A stretch of DNA of 64,000 nt from Holdemania massiliensis (GCF_022440805.1 NZ_JAKNTK010000001.1:3844001-3908000), one strand, 5' to 3'. Positions 1-9,144 are shown, numbered from the stretch's first letter. Program-made: numbers and translations. Notes: generated by a model not told the origin, from the sequence alone.

Positions 1-3000
1 GCCGGTTTCAAATTTTATCGTGTTGTGTGCTTTTGATACATCACCCAAGGTTACGGTATTCCCACCGTCATCCATACTTTTAAAATTTGCGGTTTCTATC
101 ATCGCAGATTCCAGCACAAGCGTACTTCCACCTTGAAGCACCAATCCATGATCATATTCCTCGGCAATCATCCCATGATCACCAATGCGGTTCAGGGAAT
201 ATAACGCTGTTTGATTGGTATTCGCAATATCGCTTAATCCGGTCAGACGAACATGCGAGTTGATTAAGGTAACACGGTCAGCCCGCTGAATCGCAGATAA
301 CGTCCTTGATACATCAGAAACACGGTTACTTCCTTCTTCCCATGTTACCTCGCCATAATTTTTTAGCGTAACTAACCGAGTAGAACCCGCATCACAGGAA
401 GCTCCGCTTCCAAAGACGCCACCGTCAATTTTCATTTCTGGATCTACCGATAAATTTCCTGTCTTATATCCTGTACCGTCAATATATACATGGGAAGTTC
501 CCTGAACGGTAATTTTAGTATAGTCTTTGGCATCGCCACCGCCATAATCACCGCCTGCATAAACCGAATCCCGTATTTCCAGACCTGAATGCGTCAGTGC
601 CGGTTTCTCCCCGGGATTGTCTTTATAATACTGACATGCGCTCATTGCCCCGGAACCGATATGCAGATGAGTTGATCCGTTCACGATTCCGCGGTAACCA
701 CCACCAAAGACTTTTCCACTGACAGTTCCGCCGACTAGATTGACGAAAACGATATCCGGCCAGCCTGCTTCTGGTTTGTTTCCTTCCTTACCATCATTGC
801 TGAGCTCACTGCCACCATATAGATTGCCTCGAATCCATCCGCCGGTCATGTTCACTGCAGCGCCTTCTAAAAGCATAAATTCTCCTGTTTTACCCAGGGC
901 ACCACCATATACAGAACTTTCCATTGTACCGCCCTGAATTGTGACGTTGGCCTTACCGGTTACCAGCCCTTCTTTACCGCCGCCGTAAACATTACCCATT
1001 ACCGTACCATTTTTAATTTCTACTGAAGCCGATCCTAAAACTTCCGCAGTCTGACCGCCGCCAAAGACACTTCCCTGGATTTTACCGTCGTTAATTTCTA
1101 CTGAAGTTGATCCTAAAACTTTCGCAATCTGACCGCCGCCAAAGATACTGCCCTGGATCGTACCACCGTTTAAAACAACTTTGACGCTTGAACCATCACA
1201 AATCCGGGCACATTCCTCATATCCATTTGCGTCAACTCCTTTTCCGCCACCGTAAACATTGCCTTGGACAACAGCTCCATCATTGATCCAAATTTCTCCC
1301 TCACCTTTAAAATAAGCATTTTTATCAGTATCATAAACAATGTTGTTACTTTTAACTACACCTGCTCCGCTGCCATAAATATCCCCTGTGATGACAGCTC
1401 CAGAGCCCATCTTAATTTCAAAGTCTCCTGTAAAGCTGCCAAAGTCGTTAGGATCTTTAGTTAAGTTCTTATAAGTGTCTGTAGTTTTAATTGCCGTATC
1501 TGCACCTTTTCCCGCGGCATAAATAGTACCCACCGTTGCATCTTTAACGTCAATCGTTACTTTTGTTTTTTTACCTGAGTCTGGACTTACTGTATATGCT
1601 GCAGAGCCGGCGCCATAGATTTCTCCAACACTCCCACCGGTAACATTTATATTCAAAGCGCCCTCAAAAGTAGGGATACTGACGATTCGGCCTGTACCAG
1701 CACCCCAGATTGTATCCACTCTCCCTCCGGAAATATTGATCTCGGTTCGACCTATATAAGCTGCAGCTGTTTGATTAAAACCCTGGTTACCGCCCTGAAT
1801 GCTGGTTACTTTACCTTTTTCGACATTGATTTGAACATTACCGTTAGTTACTCCACCGCTGGCTACGCCGGCAACGATTGTTCCCACAACAGCATTACCC
1901 TTTACTGTGATTTTAGATAATTTTTCCGGAGCCATTATATTAGAATTTACACCACTTTCACAGCTGCGGACATAAGCGACAATTCTTGTAATATTGCCGC
2001 TGGAAACCTCGATTTCTCCGACAGAATCATTAATGTTAGCCCGGCCACCGCCATAAAGATAAATCACACTTTTCGCCTTAGTTGGTTGCTCCGTGAAATC
2101 ATTAAAAACACTATCACCCAATATGATGTTATGTCCGTTCCCATAAAAGTGATTCAAATATTGAAGTTGGATTGATTCGATTTTCACATCGGCCATAACT
2201 TCAATCCCACAGTCATTATCCTTCCCACCTTGGTTTGAATCAATGCCAATGAGTCTAGCATCGGGTGTTGCCCCACTGATGGTCGCAGGTTTTCCTTCTT
2301 CCAAAAGCGTAATCGTTGTTCCCGTATCAAAATCTTTTTTAAAATTGTACTCCCCTACAATGATAAGCATGTTGTTGTCCAGGCTGCCTCCCGCATCCAT
2401 TGACTTTAGGTGTTTCACAGCTTCATCAAAACTGGCTAAAGCATTATCTTTAGATAAGCCATTATTGATATCATTCCCATCCTTTTGATCAATATAAATT
2501 GTCGTGACTTCAGTTATGCCTGTAGCTGGATCTGAATACAACGTTTTGAATTTATCCTGTTGGACAGCCCGCATTAAACTGACAGCCTGAATACCGCAGC
2601 GGAATTGACGTTCATTGTCCTCAGGCTGAATTTCTCTCTGATACGTGCTTTGATCTGCATTCTCAATATTCTGCCAGACTTCCTCATCAGGATTACGATA
2701 CTGCCATTGATATTGCAGACTGAAACCTGCAGGTGCAATCAATTCTTCCCCAGATTGCGAATCAATTAAGGAATAGATTACAGATGACGAATCAGAAAAT
2801 TCCGTATGAACTGAGAGAGTATATTGCGGAACAAGCGTCGACACTGAATAAAGTGATATTCTTTTATCCTCACCAAGATCCAGACTTTCGCCTGCAGTCA
2901 GAGCCGTGACCGCATCAGCTTGTAAATCATCCGATTTGGTCTTCGACCAGCCCTGAAAAGTCAATCTAAACAGCGGATCTTCTCCGACAGGCTGCATAAG

Positions 3001-3981
3001 CGCTTCCGGACATTCAGGCAGTTGAATCTGTCCCTGTGTCATCGGCAAAGTTAGCTGCAGACAATCATCCAGACTGATTTCAGCCAATTCCTCAGCACTT
3101 TGATATCCCGCATCCTCTGCCGCTTTCAGAAATGTTGTATTTTGTTGAGAACACACAACATAACCTGACTGGCCTGCGAAAAACAGCGTCGATGGATTGG
3201 CAATCCGCTGTTCCACAATTGTAATAGATTCGTATGAATTTCCTTCTTCCGGATCAACCGCCAACTTAATTATGCCAGTCTGACTGCCTACTGCTTTGAC
3301 CGGCTCATTGACTGCCGGCCATTGTGTTGGCTGCAAAGGAGTTTCTGTTTCCGCATCGGTTTCTTCATCCTTCGTTCCTGGAGCTTCTTCTGAAACAGAA
3401 TTATGATCCAAATCTGAATCCGGCGTCCCTTCAGGACTCTCAGGCACTTCTGGAGAAGTTAAAGGGGTTGTTTCATTCTCTTCCGATCCTGGAAGTTCCT
3501 CCCCTTCATCTTGCTTGACTTCCTGCTCGATCACACCGCTGACGAAATGATTGCGGATTCCTGTAAACTTTGGCGCATTTTCAAAATCATCGCCCGAAAA
3601 TGCCGCTTCCCCCATTCCCAGTATTGTTGAAGGAAGTTCAAGAATACCGTTTACCTGACCTAAATTATAGAACAGATAAGCACCGATATACGTGATACCT
3701 TCTTCAATTATGATGGACTGAATCTTTTCTCTGTCATGCACGAAGGGATTGGTCTGCGCTTCATAATCATAGGTATCTCCGCTGCCGGACACTGTCAGAC
3801 GGCCATTCTCTAAAATGGCTTCCACCTGATCGCCGATCTGAAATACCGTGGCTGAACCTTCAGCGCGAATGGCCGAAGACTTACCCTGAATTGTTCCCAA
3901 AAGCAGACAGACGGTCACCAGCATCGTTAAAAGACGATGTTCATGATGTTTTAAGTTACTCAACTTTCGTTTTTCTTTCAT
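1..3981 (-). CDS. Giant repeat-rich secreted surface protein (C-terminus beyond window)
   Basis: This open frame of 1327 codons starts at ATG 3981, with AAAGGAGGG just upstream, and has no stop before the window edge. The first ~40 residues are a basic stretch plus a hydrophobic signal peptide ending near IRAEG. Residues ~130-205 are a Glu/Pro/Thr-rich linker. From ~495 (IYIDQKDGNDINNG) the protein looks like a parallel beta-helix, and from ~640 it becomes Gly-rich repeats of the kind GGxVxGxVYGGG and VFGGGxxxxVxG. I infer a cell-surface or matrix adhesin; no catalytic motif is visible. It is the last visible gene of the SipW/TasA-like operon, 41 bp after the preceding gene. A sortase or other anchor, if present, would lie outside the window. 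Confidence 0.85.
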   Translation of the reverse strand, partial: MKEKRKLSNLKHHEHRLLTMLVTVCLLLGTIQGKSSAIRAEGSATVFQIGDQVEAILENGRLTVSGSGDTYDYEAQTNPFVHDREKIQSIIIEEGITYIGAYLFYNLGQVNGILELPSTILGMGEAAFSGDDFENAPKFTGIRNHFVSGVIEQEVKQDEGEELPGSEENETTPLTSPEVPESPEGTPDSDLDHNSVSEEAPGTKDEETDAETETPLQPTQWPAVNEPVKAVGSQTGIIKLAVDPEEGNSYESITIVEQRIANPSTLFFAGQSGYVVCSQQNTTFLKAAEDAGYQSAEELAEISLDDCLQLTLPMTQGQIQLPECPEALMQPVGEDPLFRLTFQGWSKTKSDDLQADAVTALTAGESLDLGEDKRISLYSVSTLVPQYTLSVHTEFSDSSSVIYSLIDSQSGEELIAPAGFSLQYQWQYRNPDEEVWQNIENADQSTYQREIQPEDNERQFRCGIQAVSLMRAVQQDKFKTLYSDPATGITEVTTIYIDQKDGNDINNGLSKDNALASFDEAVKHLKSMDAGGSLDNNMLIIVGEYNFKKDFDTGTTITLLEEGKPATISGATPDARLIGIDSNQGGKDNDCGIEVMADVKIESIQLQYLNHFYGNGHNIILGDSVFNDFTEQPTKAKSVIYLYGGGRANINDSVGEIEVSSGNITRIVAYVRSCESGVNSNIMAPEKLSKITVKGNAVVGTIVAGVASGGVTNGNVQINVEKGKVTSIQGGNQGFNQTAAAYIGRTEINISGGRVDTIWGAGTGRIVSIPTFEGALNINVTGGSVGEIYGAGSAAYTVSPDSGKKTKVTIDVKDATVGTIYAAGKGADTAIKTTDTYKNLTKDPNDFGSFTGDFEIKMGSGAVITGDIYGSGAGVVKSNNIVYDTDKNAYFKGEGEIWINDGAVVQGNVYGGGKGVDANGYEECARICDGSSVKVVLNGGTIQGSIFGGGQIAKVLGSTSVEINDGKIQGSVFGGGQTAEVLGSASVEIKNGTVMGNVYGGGKEGLVTGKANVTIQGGTMESSVYGGALGKTGEFMLLEGAAVNMTGGWIRGNLYGGSELSNDGKEGNKPEAGWPDIVFVNLVGGTVSGKVFGGGYRGIVNGSTHLHIGSGAMSACQYYKDNPGEKPALTHSGLEIRDSVYAGGDYGGGDAKDYTKITVQGTSHVYIDGTGYKTGNLSVDPEMKIDGGVFGSGASCDAGSTRLVTLKNYGEVTWEEGSNRVSDVSRTLSAIQRADRVTLINSHVRLTGLSDIANTNQTALYSLNRIGDHGMIAEEYDHGLVLQGGSTLVLESAMIETANFKSMDDGGNTVTLGDVSKAHNTIKFETG
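1013..1168 (-). repeat. Two tandem 78-bp coding repeats in the giant surface gene
   Basis: Positions 1013-1090 and 1091-1168 align with a period of 78 bp (26 codons) and differ at about 10 bases. They encode two copies of a SVEI-x-GK/GT-xGSVFGGGQ unit, evidence of recent repeat expansion. Confidence 0.8.
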
Positions 3982-4022
3982 GATGTTTCCCTCCTTTGCC
4001 CAGATGAAATGAATCATCCAAT

Positions 4023-4772
4023 TCACTTCTCATTGATTTCTATTTTATCGGCAAACTCTGTTTCTGGTCGAGTCCAGTCGTGGTCCGTGTCATTTTTCAA
4101 CAAAACAAGTGAATAAATACCTGAACCAGGCGATATAAAATAAAACGAAGAATTATCTTTTACCAATCGGCTGTTTGTCGGATCTGCGATTATACCCTCT
4201 GGCAGATCCAATTCAATCTTACCGCCACTGTCCGTATTGATCATGGTTAAAACCGCCGCTTTATTTCCTATACTATCCGTGATTGAATATTGATTTCCTT
4301 TCGCAAGAACAAATCGTGCTGATAATGTTTTTTTATAAGGCTTAGTCGCAGAGACTTTAACTTCGACTTCTTCGCTGTTTGGGGTGGTCGGAACAATTTC
4401 CAACGTCACTGAGTTAGCCGATTTTCCTTCCAAAACATCCGTTGTTGGAGAAAGCGTTCCTCCTGTCACTTCAACCAAATACTCGATATCCGCAGTTGTA
4501 TACCGCAGACTGTTGGCCGGTTCATAATTATAAAGCTGAATCGTAAACTGACTCGTCGTCGGATCAATATAGTACAATGCAGATGCAGAATCTGCCTGAA
4601 GCAAATCGCTGGCGAAAAAGAAATTCTGAGGCTCTGCCGCCTGACTGCTTTGCTTTTGAATCAGATAGCGGCCTGCCGTTGTACGAATAGCCAGCACCCC
4701 AATGATGAGAAGCAGACTTATAAAAGCAATACCATATCCTTGAATTGGAAACTTTTTCTTTTTCGCTTTCAT
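4023..4772 (-). CDS. Signal-anchored surface protein, probable SipW-type substrate
   Basis: About 249 residues. A GTG at 4790 is in frame, but GGAG lies 8 nt before the ATG at 4772, so the ATG is chosen. The N-terminus is KAKKKK followed by a single hydrophobic segment (residues ~12-32) and then TTAGRYLIQ. This resembles the LARY/TYAR boundary of the neighbouring SipW-class proteins. The rest is Ser/Thr-rich and probably beta-sandwich. The gene lies between the second SipW-class substrate and the giant surface protein, so a role in the same extracellular structure is inferred. I do not recognise a named family with confidence. Confidence 0.75.
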   Translation of the reverse strand: MKAKKKKFPIQGYGIAFISLLLIIGVLAIRTTAGRYLIQKQSSQAAEPQNFFFASDLLQADSASALYYIDPTTSQFTIQLYNYEPANSLRYTTADIEYLVEVTGGTLSPTTDVLEGKSANSVTLEIVPTTPNSEEVEVKVSATKPYKKTLSARFVLAKGNQYSITDSIGNKAAVLTMINTDSGGKIELDLPEGIIADPTNSRLVKDNSSFYFISPGSGIYSLVLLKNDTDHDWTRPETEFADKIEINEK

Positions 4773-4786
4773 TTCATCGTCTCCTT

Positions 4787-5347
4787 TCACTGCGGCTGAA
4801 CTTGTTTCGCTTCAATGATCAACAAAACCCGGTCGATTTCATCCAGATACTTCTCATAATCCACACCGTTCCAGCTGACGCTTAACTGATACATGTGAGT
4901 AACTGCCTTTCCTGTTGGCAGCTGGCCGCCAGTTCCCACCCATTGCGTTGGATTCGATTGGGAAACCTGAAACGTTTTAATATAATCGTTCGGCGTTGAC
5001 GTTGATCCAACAGTGCTTAACGCAAAGTTAAGCGGAAGATTTCCCGTTGTTTCCACGGTTATCGTATAATCCTGAGCAACCTCACTGATCTTTTGGATGC
5101 CCTCTTCTTTTTTAAAGTTAACCACTGAAAATTCAATTTCTACTGGATTCTCTGATGCTATCCCTTTTAGCTGATCGGTAATATCCTTGACGGTGACATC
5201 CATCAGAACATCCGCAGTTTTTCCCGCAGCGGAGCCTGTGATCTCACGATTAAAGCGGGCATACGTTGCGCCTAAGACTAAAGTGCAAGCGAGCAGAAAA
5301 TAGCAGCCGTAACTGATGATTCTTGCCTTTGTCAAATGCTTTTTCAT
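4787..5347 (-). CDS. SipW-class signal peptide surface protein
   Basis: The 186-residue protein begins MKKHLTKAR, then a hydrophobic segment and GATYARFNREITGSAAG. That boundary is the form typical of substrates of SipW-type signal peptidases. The mature part looks like a beta-rich domain with a conserved-looking EIEFSVVNF strand, as in TasA/camelysin-like proteins. The start overlaps the stop of the upstream signal peptidase gene by 4 nt, and GGAAAGGAG precedes it. Tight coupling to a peptidase gene suggests that this protein is that peptidase's client. The function as a minor fibre subunit is inferred. Confidence 0.8.
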   Translation of the reverse strand: MKKHLTKARIISYGCYFLLACTLVLGATYARFNREITGSAAGKTADVLMDVTVKDITDQLKGIASENPVEIEFSVVNFKKEEGIQKISEVAQDYTITVETTGNLPLNFALSTVGSTSTPNDYIKTFQVSQSNPTQWVGTGGQLPTGKAVTHMYQLSVSWNGVDYEKYLDEIDRVLLIIEAKQVQPQ

Positions 5348-5850
5348 TCGCTTACTCCTTTCCTTTTTTTACTCAGATGGGACAATCCGCACTCCATCAA
5401 GAACCCTGCGGCCAGAAAACTCAAAAATCCAGCCGGTGTTTTCAAGAAAAGAGCAGCGTGCCCAAGCCACGGTACAGTGAGGACTACTTTTCCTAATATC
5501 TGTTCTGTCGGCACAGGATGCGGATCCGCTGCATTGTTGGCATCTCCCTGCAGAATCAAATTCTCATCCACGATTTCCTTAATCCGATGAGTAACCAGAA
5601 ATCCATCGTCCGGATACGTGACGATCTCTCCTGTCCGATATTCGGATTGAGCCTGAACGATAATCAAATCTCCCGGCGTCAGCACCGGCTCCATACTGCC
5701 GGAGGTTACAACGAGAAAAGAATATCCAAATAATTTTATCCTTGAATGGGACGAATAGATTTTGATCAGCATCAGCCCTGCCGCCAAAAGCAGAACAAGG
5801 CTGATAACCTTAAGCCCTTTTTTCCAGGTGGAGGAACATTTCTGATTCAT
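5344..5850 (-). CDS. sipW: Signal peptidase I, SipW (ER-like) type
   Basis: A membrane serine peptidase that removes signal peptides from exported proteins. The 168 residues contain an N-terminal transmembrane segment (~13-30), the catalytic-serine motif SGSMEP, the downstream THRI histidine motif and GDANNAADPHPV. The Ser/His arrangement, with no general-base lysine, is the archaeal/ER type that includes Bacillus SipW. A second hydrophobic segment lies near the C-terminus, before a basic tail. ATGA overlaps join it to the genes on both sides, so it is translationally coupled to its likely substrates. It is one of two such peptidases in the operon. Confidence 0.9.
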   Translation of the reverse strand: MNQKCSSTWKKGLKVISLVLLLAAGLMLIKIYSSHSRIKLFGYSFLVVTSGSMEPVLTPGDLIIVQAQSEYRTGEIVTYPDDGFLVTHRIKEIVDENLILQGDANNAADPHPVPTEQILGKVVLTVPWLGHAALFLKTPAGFLSFLAAGFLMECGLSHLSKKRKGVSE

Positions 5851-7343
5851 TCATGTTCCCCTTCAAGATGAAGGGCCAAATTCAGTTTGTACGTTCCTCC
5901 CTGTTTACCCGCCTGTGTGTCTGCCTCATCCATTCCGCTGTCCAACGGCCATTGCCAGTCCAGGCGATAAATCAGGGTAGAGTCTGCTTCCATCTCGCTC
6001 TTTAATGTCAGCGGCTGATCCTGGGTTAAAGTTCCGGAAACTGGATCTCCCTTTTTCTGATAAGGCTGCAGCGTAAATACTAACGGCAGATAAGGACTGT
6101 CGGCTTCCTTTGTGAATGTCAGCGTGATGATCAGTTTTTCCTGGCGATCATTTTCTAGCTGGAATAAATAATAGCCTTGAGAACCCGGCGCTATCTTTTC
6201 ATTCTGACCTGTTGTCTGGTTGTAGAATAAGTCAAGCGTGCGATGTTGATCCCATGATGTGAAGCTTCCATCCTTCTGTGAAGCTGAGATTTTAGCTTCA
6301 CCGGAATCCGCATACGGCGGTAAAGTCGGCTTAATTTCTTCTTCTGGTTTCTCCGGCTCCGGATTTCCTACCGCTTCAGAGGATTCTGACGGAGGTTCTA
6401 ACGGATCCAAGAATTCCGGCGTAGGCTCAGTTTTAGGTTTTTCTTCCTCACCGGAAGAACCGATTGGCGTTACCGTCTGTTGACTGACAATGACACCCGT
6501 TTCGCCGGGTCTTTCCGCTGCTCCCTCGCCGGTTATGATTTCTCCTCCTGGCTTAATCATAGTTCCATCCGGCAAGGTTACAATGCCTTCACGGGTCACG
6601 TCATACGCATCGCTGACCAATGGGTGATTAATGATCACCTGATCATCCGGAAGCAGAATTTTAGTCGGATCTTCCAGTGTTCCTCCAGGGAAAATCACAT
6701 GGCCGTCCGTCAGATAGACATTCCCCTGCGGCGTAACAATCGTTCCCTGACTGATATTGGCAGTTCCATACGGCGTACTGACCTGACCCTCTGCAGTGGC
6801 GAAAGTCAGGTTAGGATCAATAAACAGACTGCCTTGATCCAATTCAATTGTAATTTCCAGAACTCGAACATCCACGGAAAGTTCAATCACATAACTGCCT
6901 GTTTCAGTGAGTTTAACGCTGGCCTGATGAGTCTGATTTTGACGTAAAATCTGGACTTCCCGCTGAGCCAGAACATCGCCGGTTGCACTCAGCACTGAAA
7001 TGCTATGTTCTCCCTGTTCAACATTCGGAAACAAAAAGTTTCCGGCGGAATCGGTCTGTGTTTCCATCGGTTCACTGTGCAGCTGCATTCTCAAACCGGC
7101 AGCCGGAGAGCCATTCGTATATAACGTCTGACCCGATAAATGAAACACCGGCGCCTCCGGTTCCAATACAATGGTATCGTCGATTTGTCCTAAAGGCATA
7201 GTTCCTGTTTGTCTGCCTAGAATAAATCCGAGAATACTGGATGTGACTAACGCTATAAAAATCAACAAAAGAAACCACAGATGCCCGCTTCTTTTGTTCT
7301 TTTGTTCATTTTTATCAGTCTTAAACGCTGCTTTACCTTCCAT
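5847..7343 (-). CDS. Membrane-anchored surface protein with carboxypeptidase-regulatory-like domain
   Basis: About 498 residues. An upstream TTG frame extension to 7373 exists, but GGGAGGGG lies 6 nt before the ATG at 7343, which is taken as the start. After a charged N-terminus there is a transmembrane segment (LWFLLLIFIALVTSSILGF). A small beta-sandwich follows, of the kind seen in carboxypeptidase regulatory or SpaA-like domains (TNGSPAAGLRM, TDSAGNFLFPNV). Then come a Gly/Pro-rich region with repeated TPxGxxxxxxGxI phrases, an acidic Pro/Glu/Ser linker and a C-terminal beta domain. It probably anchors or spaces the extracellular fibre. The exact family is not recognised. Confidence 0.75.
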   Translation of the reverse strand: MEGKAAFKTDKNEQKNKRSGHLWFLLLIFIALVTSSILGFILGRQTGTMPLGQIDDTIVLEPEAPVFHLSGQTLYTNGSPAAGLRMQLHSEPMETQTDSAGNFLFPNVEQGEHSISVLSATGDVLAQREVQILRQNQTHQASVKLTETGSYVIELSVDVRVLEITIELDQGSLFIDPNLTFATAEGQVSTPYGTANISQGTIVTPQGNVYLTDGHVIFPGGTLEDPTKILLPDDQVIINHPLVSDAYDVTREGIVTLPDGTMIKPGGEIITGEGAAERPGETGVIVSQQTVTPIGSSGEEEKPKTEPTPEFLDPLEPPSESSEAVGNPEPEKPEEEIKPTLPPYADSGEAKISASQKDGSFTSWDQHRTLDLFYNQTTGQNEKIAPGSQGYYLFQLENDRQEKLIITLTFTKEADSPYLPLVFTLQPYQKKGDPVSGTLTQDQPLTLKSEMEADSTLIYRLDWQWPLDSGMDEADTQAGKQGGTYKLNLALHLEGEHE

Positions 7344-7381
7344 CACTATCCCCTCCCTCTTAGGAACGGACAATCAACGGC

Positions 7382-7404
7382 AAAAGGCGTGGCTGTTCCA
7401 CGCC
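7382..7404 (-). terminator. Intra-operon hairpin after the TasA-like gene
   Basis: On the minus strand GGCGTGG and CCACGCC form a 7-bp stem followed by only four T. It lies about 70 nt after the TasA-like stop. It is probably a leaky terminator or mRNA-stabilising 3' end that lets the TasA-like transcript exceed the downstream genes. Confidence 0.6.
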
Positions 7405-7475
7405 CGATTGCCTGGGCTGAATGCCCTTGATATCAAAGTCTTTGTTTTTGAAGGAATCCTTCATCTTTTCTGTGA

Positions 7476-8084
7476 TTAACTTGCTGATGCTGGTGTTGCT
7501 GTAGGAGTTGTCTGCTTGCCAGTAACGGTGATGTCAATTTCCCATTTTTCACCCGCATAGTTATTGTCATTAGCAGCTGCCGTATCGTCTTTCCCAAAAT
7601 CCCAAGCCCAATAAACTGTGACTGTTTCTTTCATATTGCCCGAAACATTAATCGTACCTGTAATAGGGTCTAAATCAGCAAGTTTTTTTCCTGGTTTACC
7701 CTCCGTAATCGCTTCAGTTGAAAACACCATATCATCAGGGAATGTGATACTATCTGCTGCTTTCAGATTAATTTCATAGTCGATTCCTACATCGCTGCCT
7801 GAACCGTCGATGGCAATGTTAAACGAACCCGAGGTTCCCGGAGCAATCACTTTATCCGCAATAGTTGTATCGGTATAAGCAGTCCGTCCTAGATCAATAT
7901 TAGTAAAATTTGCACTTCCTTCAGCATCGCTAGCCGTAAATGACCACTTAGCCACGGTTGCAGTAGCTGAACCAGTTACCTCAGTAACGTAACGTGCCAA
8001 GGTAGAACCCATAAGACAGGTTGTGACCAACGTTAGAGCGAGGGCGGTGACGCCCAGGCGTGCTGCATAAACTTTTTTCTTCAT
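7476..8084 (-). CDS. TasA/camelysin-like SipW-class fibre protein
   Basis: The 202-residue protein has a SipW-class signal: a basic start, a hydrophobic stretch, then STLARYVTEVTGSATATVAKW. The mature domain has the acidic beta-sandwich character of TasA/camelysin proteins (spore-coat or biofilm-fibre relatives), with a final strand WEIDITVTGKQ and a Thr/Pro/Ala-rich tail. GAGGAG precedes the ATG. It directly follows a SipW-type peptidase gene, and its mRNA has a structured leader and a trailing hairpin. These suggest that it is the most abundant product of the locus. The role as main fibre subunit is inferred from the family. Confidence 0.85.
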   Translation of the reverse strand: MKKKVYAARLGVTALALTLVTTCLMGSTLARYVTEVTGSATATVAKWSFTASDAEGSANFTNIDLGRTAYTDTTIADKVIAPGTSGSFNIAIDGSGSDVGIDYEINLKAADSITFPDDMVFSTEAITEGKPGKKLADLDPITGTINVSGNMKETVTVYWAWDFGKDDTAAANDNNYAGEKWEIDITVTGKQTTPTATPASAS

Positions 8085-8107
8085 ACAAGCTCCTCGCTTT
8101 CTTTATT

Positions 8108-8210
8108 GGGAAATTTCCCCTCCAAGTTTGCCTTCGATTAAACGAAAGCAATTTATATCTCCCCGGAAAATTCCGAGTCTGTACAGCCTGTATCTCATCA
8201 TCGCAGGCTG
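8108..8210 (-). promoter_or_regulatory. Hairpin-rich leader between sipW and TasA-like gene
   Basis: Four inverted repeats are packed into about 100 nt: 8184-8190 with 8204-8210 (7 bp, 13-nt loop), 8164-8168 with 8171-8175, 8128-8136 with 8143-8151 (9 bp with one G-U pair, 6-nt loop), and the 12-bp palindrome 8108-8119. The last is just upstream of the ribosome binding site. The leader could stabilise a processed mRNA or control translation. It matches no riboswitch that I know. Confidence 0.55.
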
Positions 8211-8221
8211 GCACATATAAA

Positions 8222-8848
8222 CTAAGGCTGATCCTTGGCTGCAGTTTCTTTTTCCGCTTTGAGCGCAGCCAGCTCAGCTTCAAGCTCAGCCGTTCGTTTT
8301 GCCTCCGCCTGATCCAGCTGACGCCGGCGCCAGAGATCCCAGATCAGAAACAAGAACAGCGGGCAAAGGATAAACAGAACCATTCCCTGTGTCGACTGCA
8401 TGAACAGGATTGCTTGACCCAAACCGGAAAACCGCTCGCCTTTATAAATTCCCTGAATCTGATCCGGTCTTACGGTCTGATCATCCCGAACATTATTGGC
8501 GTCTCCCTGAGTTACATATTGAATCTGACCTTGAGCATCTTGGGTGATCTCTGAAATTCGATGTGTAACCGCCTTTCCCGAATATAAGTAACAAATCACA
8601 TCGCCTTCCTTCAAGGAAGTGGAATCCACGCTGTGAACTAAAATCAGATCTCCAATTTGTATCGTTGGTTCCATAGAACCTGATAAGACGACAGCGGGTT
8701 TTATGCCAAAGATTCCTGGCAGTTCTTCCGGATGCGTATAACCCCGCAGAATCAAGACTAAATTAATAAAAATAATCGGAATTAGGATAAGGCACAGAAG
8801 AACATTCAGAATACTCTGAAATGAAATCCTTTTTTTCTTTTCAGACAT
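8222..8848 (-). CDS. sipW: Signal peptidase I, SipW type, with C-terminal coiled coil
   Basis: This 208-residue membrane signal peptidase is the first gene of the surface-fibre operon. It has a transmembrane segment at ~13-33, the nucleophile motif SGSMEP, THRI with the catalytic histidine, and GDANNVRDD. A second membrane helix (~155-175) is followed by a charged Ala/Glu/Lys-rich coiled coil (AELEAELAALKAEK). The coiled-coil tail is absent from the second SipW paralogue at 5344-5850, so the two enzymes may have different partners or substrates. AGGAGG lies 7 nt before the ATG. Confidence 0.9.
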   Translation of the reverse strand: MSEKKKRISFQSILNVLLCLILIPIIFINLVLILRGYTHPEELPGIFGIKPAVVLSGSMEPTIQIGDLILVHSVDSTSLKEGDVICYLYSGKAVTHRISEITQDAQGQIQYVTQGDANNVRDDQTVRPDQIQGIYKGERFSGLGQAILFMQSTQGMVLFILCPLFLFLIWDLWRRRQLDQAEAKRTAELEAELAALKAEKETAAKDQP

Positions 8849-8933
8849 GCCATCTCCTCCTGACTTAATTAATTCACTTTTTATCCTACACTAATACCGA
8901 ACAGAATCGCTCACTTAAGAACAAATATATCAC

Positions 8934-8962
8934 ATTAATTATATAAACATTTTAATTGTCAA
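8934..8962 (-). promoter_or_regulatory. Candidate promoter of the surface-fibre operon
   Basis: On the minus strand TTGACA (8962-8957) is followed after 17 nt by ATTAAT (8939-8934). A perfect TATAAT lies at 8943-8938, but with only a 13-nt spacer. It would drive the sipW start at 8848 with a leader of about 80 nt. Confidence 0.55.
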
Positions 8963-9011
8963 ATAATGTACACTTTTTTAGCCATGAACTTTCCCACTTT
9001 ATAGATATAAA

Positions 9012-9052
9012 AAAATTGCCTAAAATGGCAATTTTAAGGCTTATTTAAGCCT
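9012..9052. repeat. Two consecutive stem-loops in the divergent intergenic region
   Basis: AAAATTGCC (9012-9020) pairs with GGCAATTTT (9027-9035), and AGGCTTA (9037-9043) pairs with TAAGCCT (9046-9052). They lie between the divergent sipW and regulator promoters, and may be cruciform regulatory sites or a short transcript end. Confidence 0.55.
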
Positions 9053-9144
9053 GTCATTAATTGTGTGATTTATATGACAATGACGATATAAATACAAATT
9101 TAGGATAACCGATTTGTTTTTAACATTCAAGATAATCACGCCAA

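Noticed and set aside
900..1300. Regularly spaced G-rich repeats that could suggest a CRISPR or minisatellite
   Set aside because: They lie in a continuous coding frame on minus and encode VFGGGQ-type protein repeats; there are no unique spacers.
8085..8221. c-di-GMP or other known riboswitch in the TasA leader
   Set aside because: The hairpins do not show the conserved bases of any riboswitch class I know.
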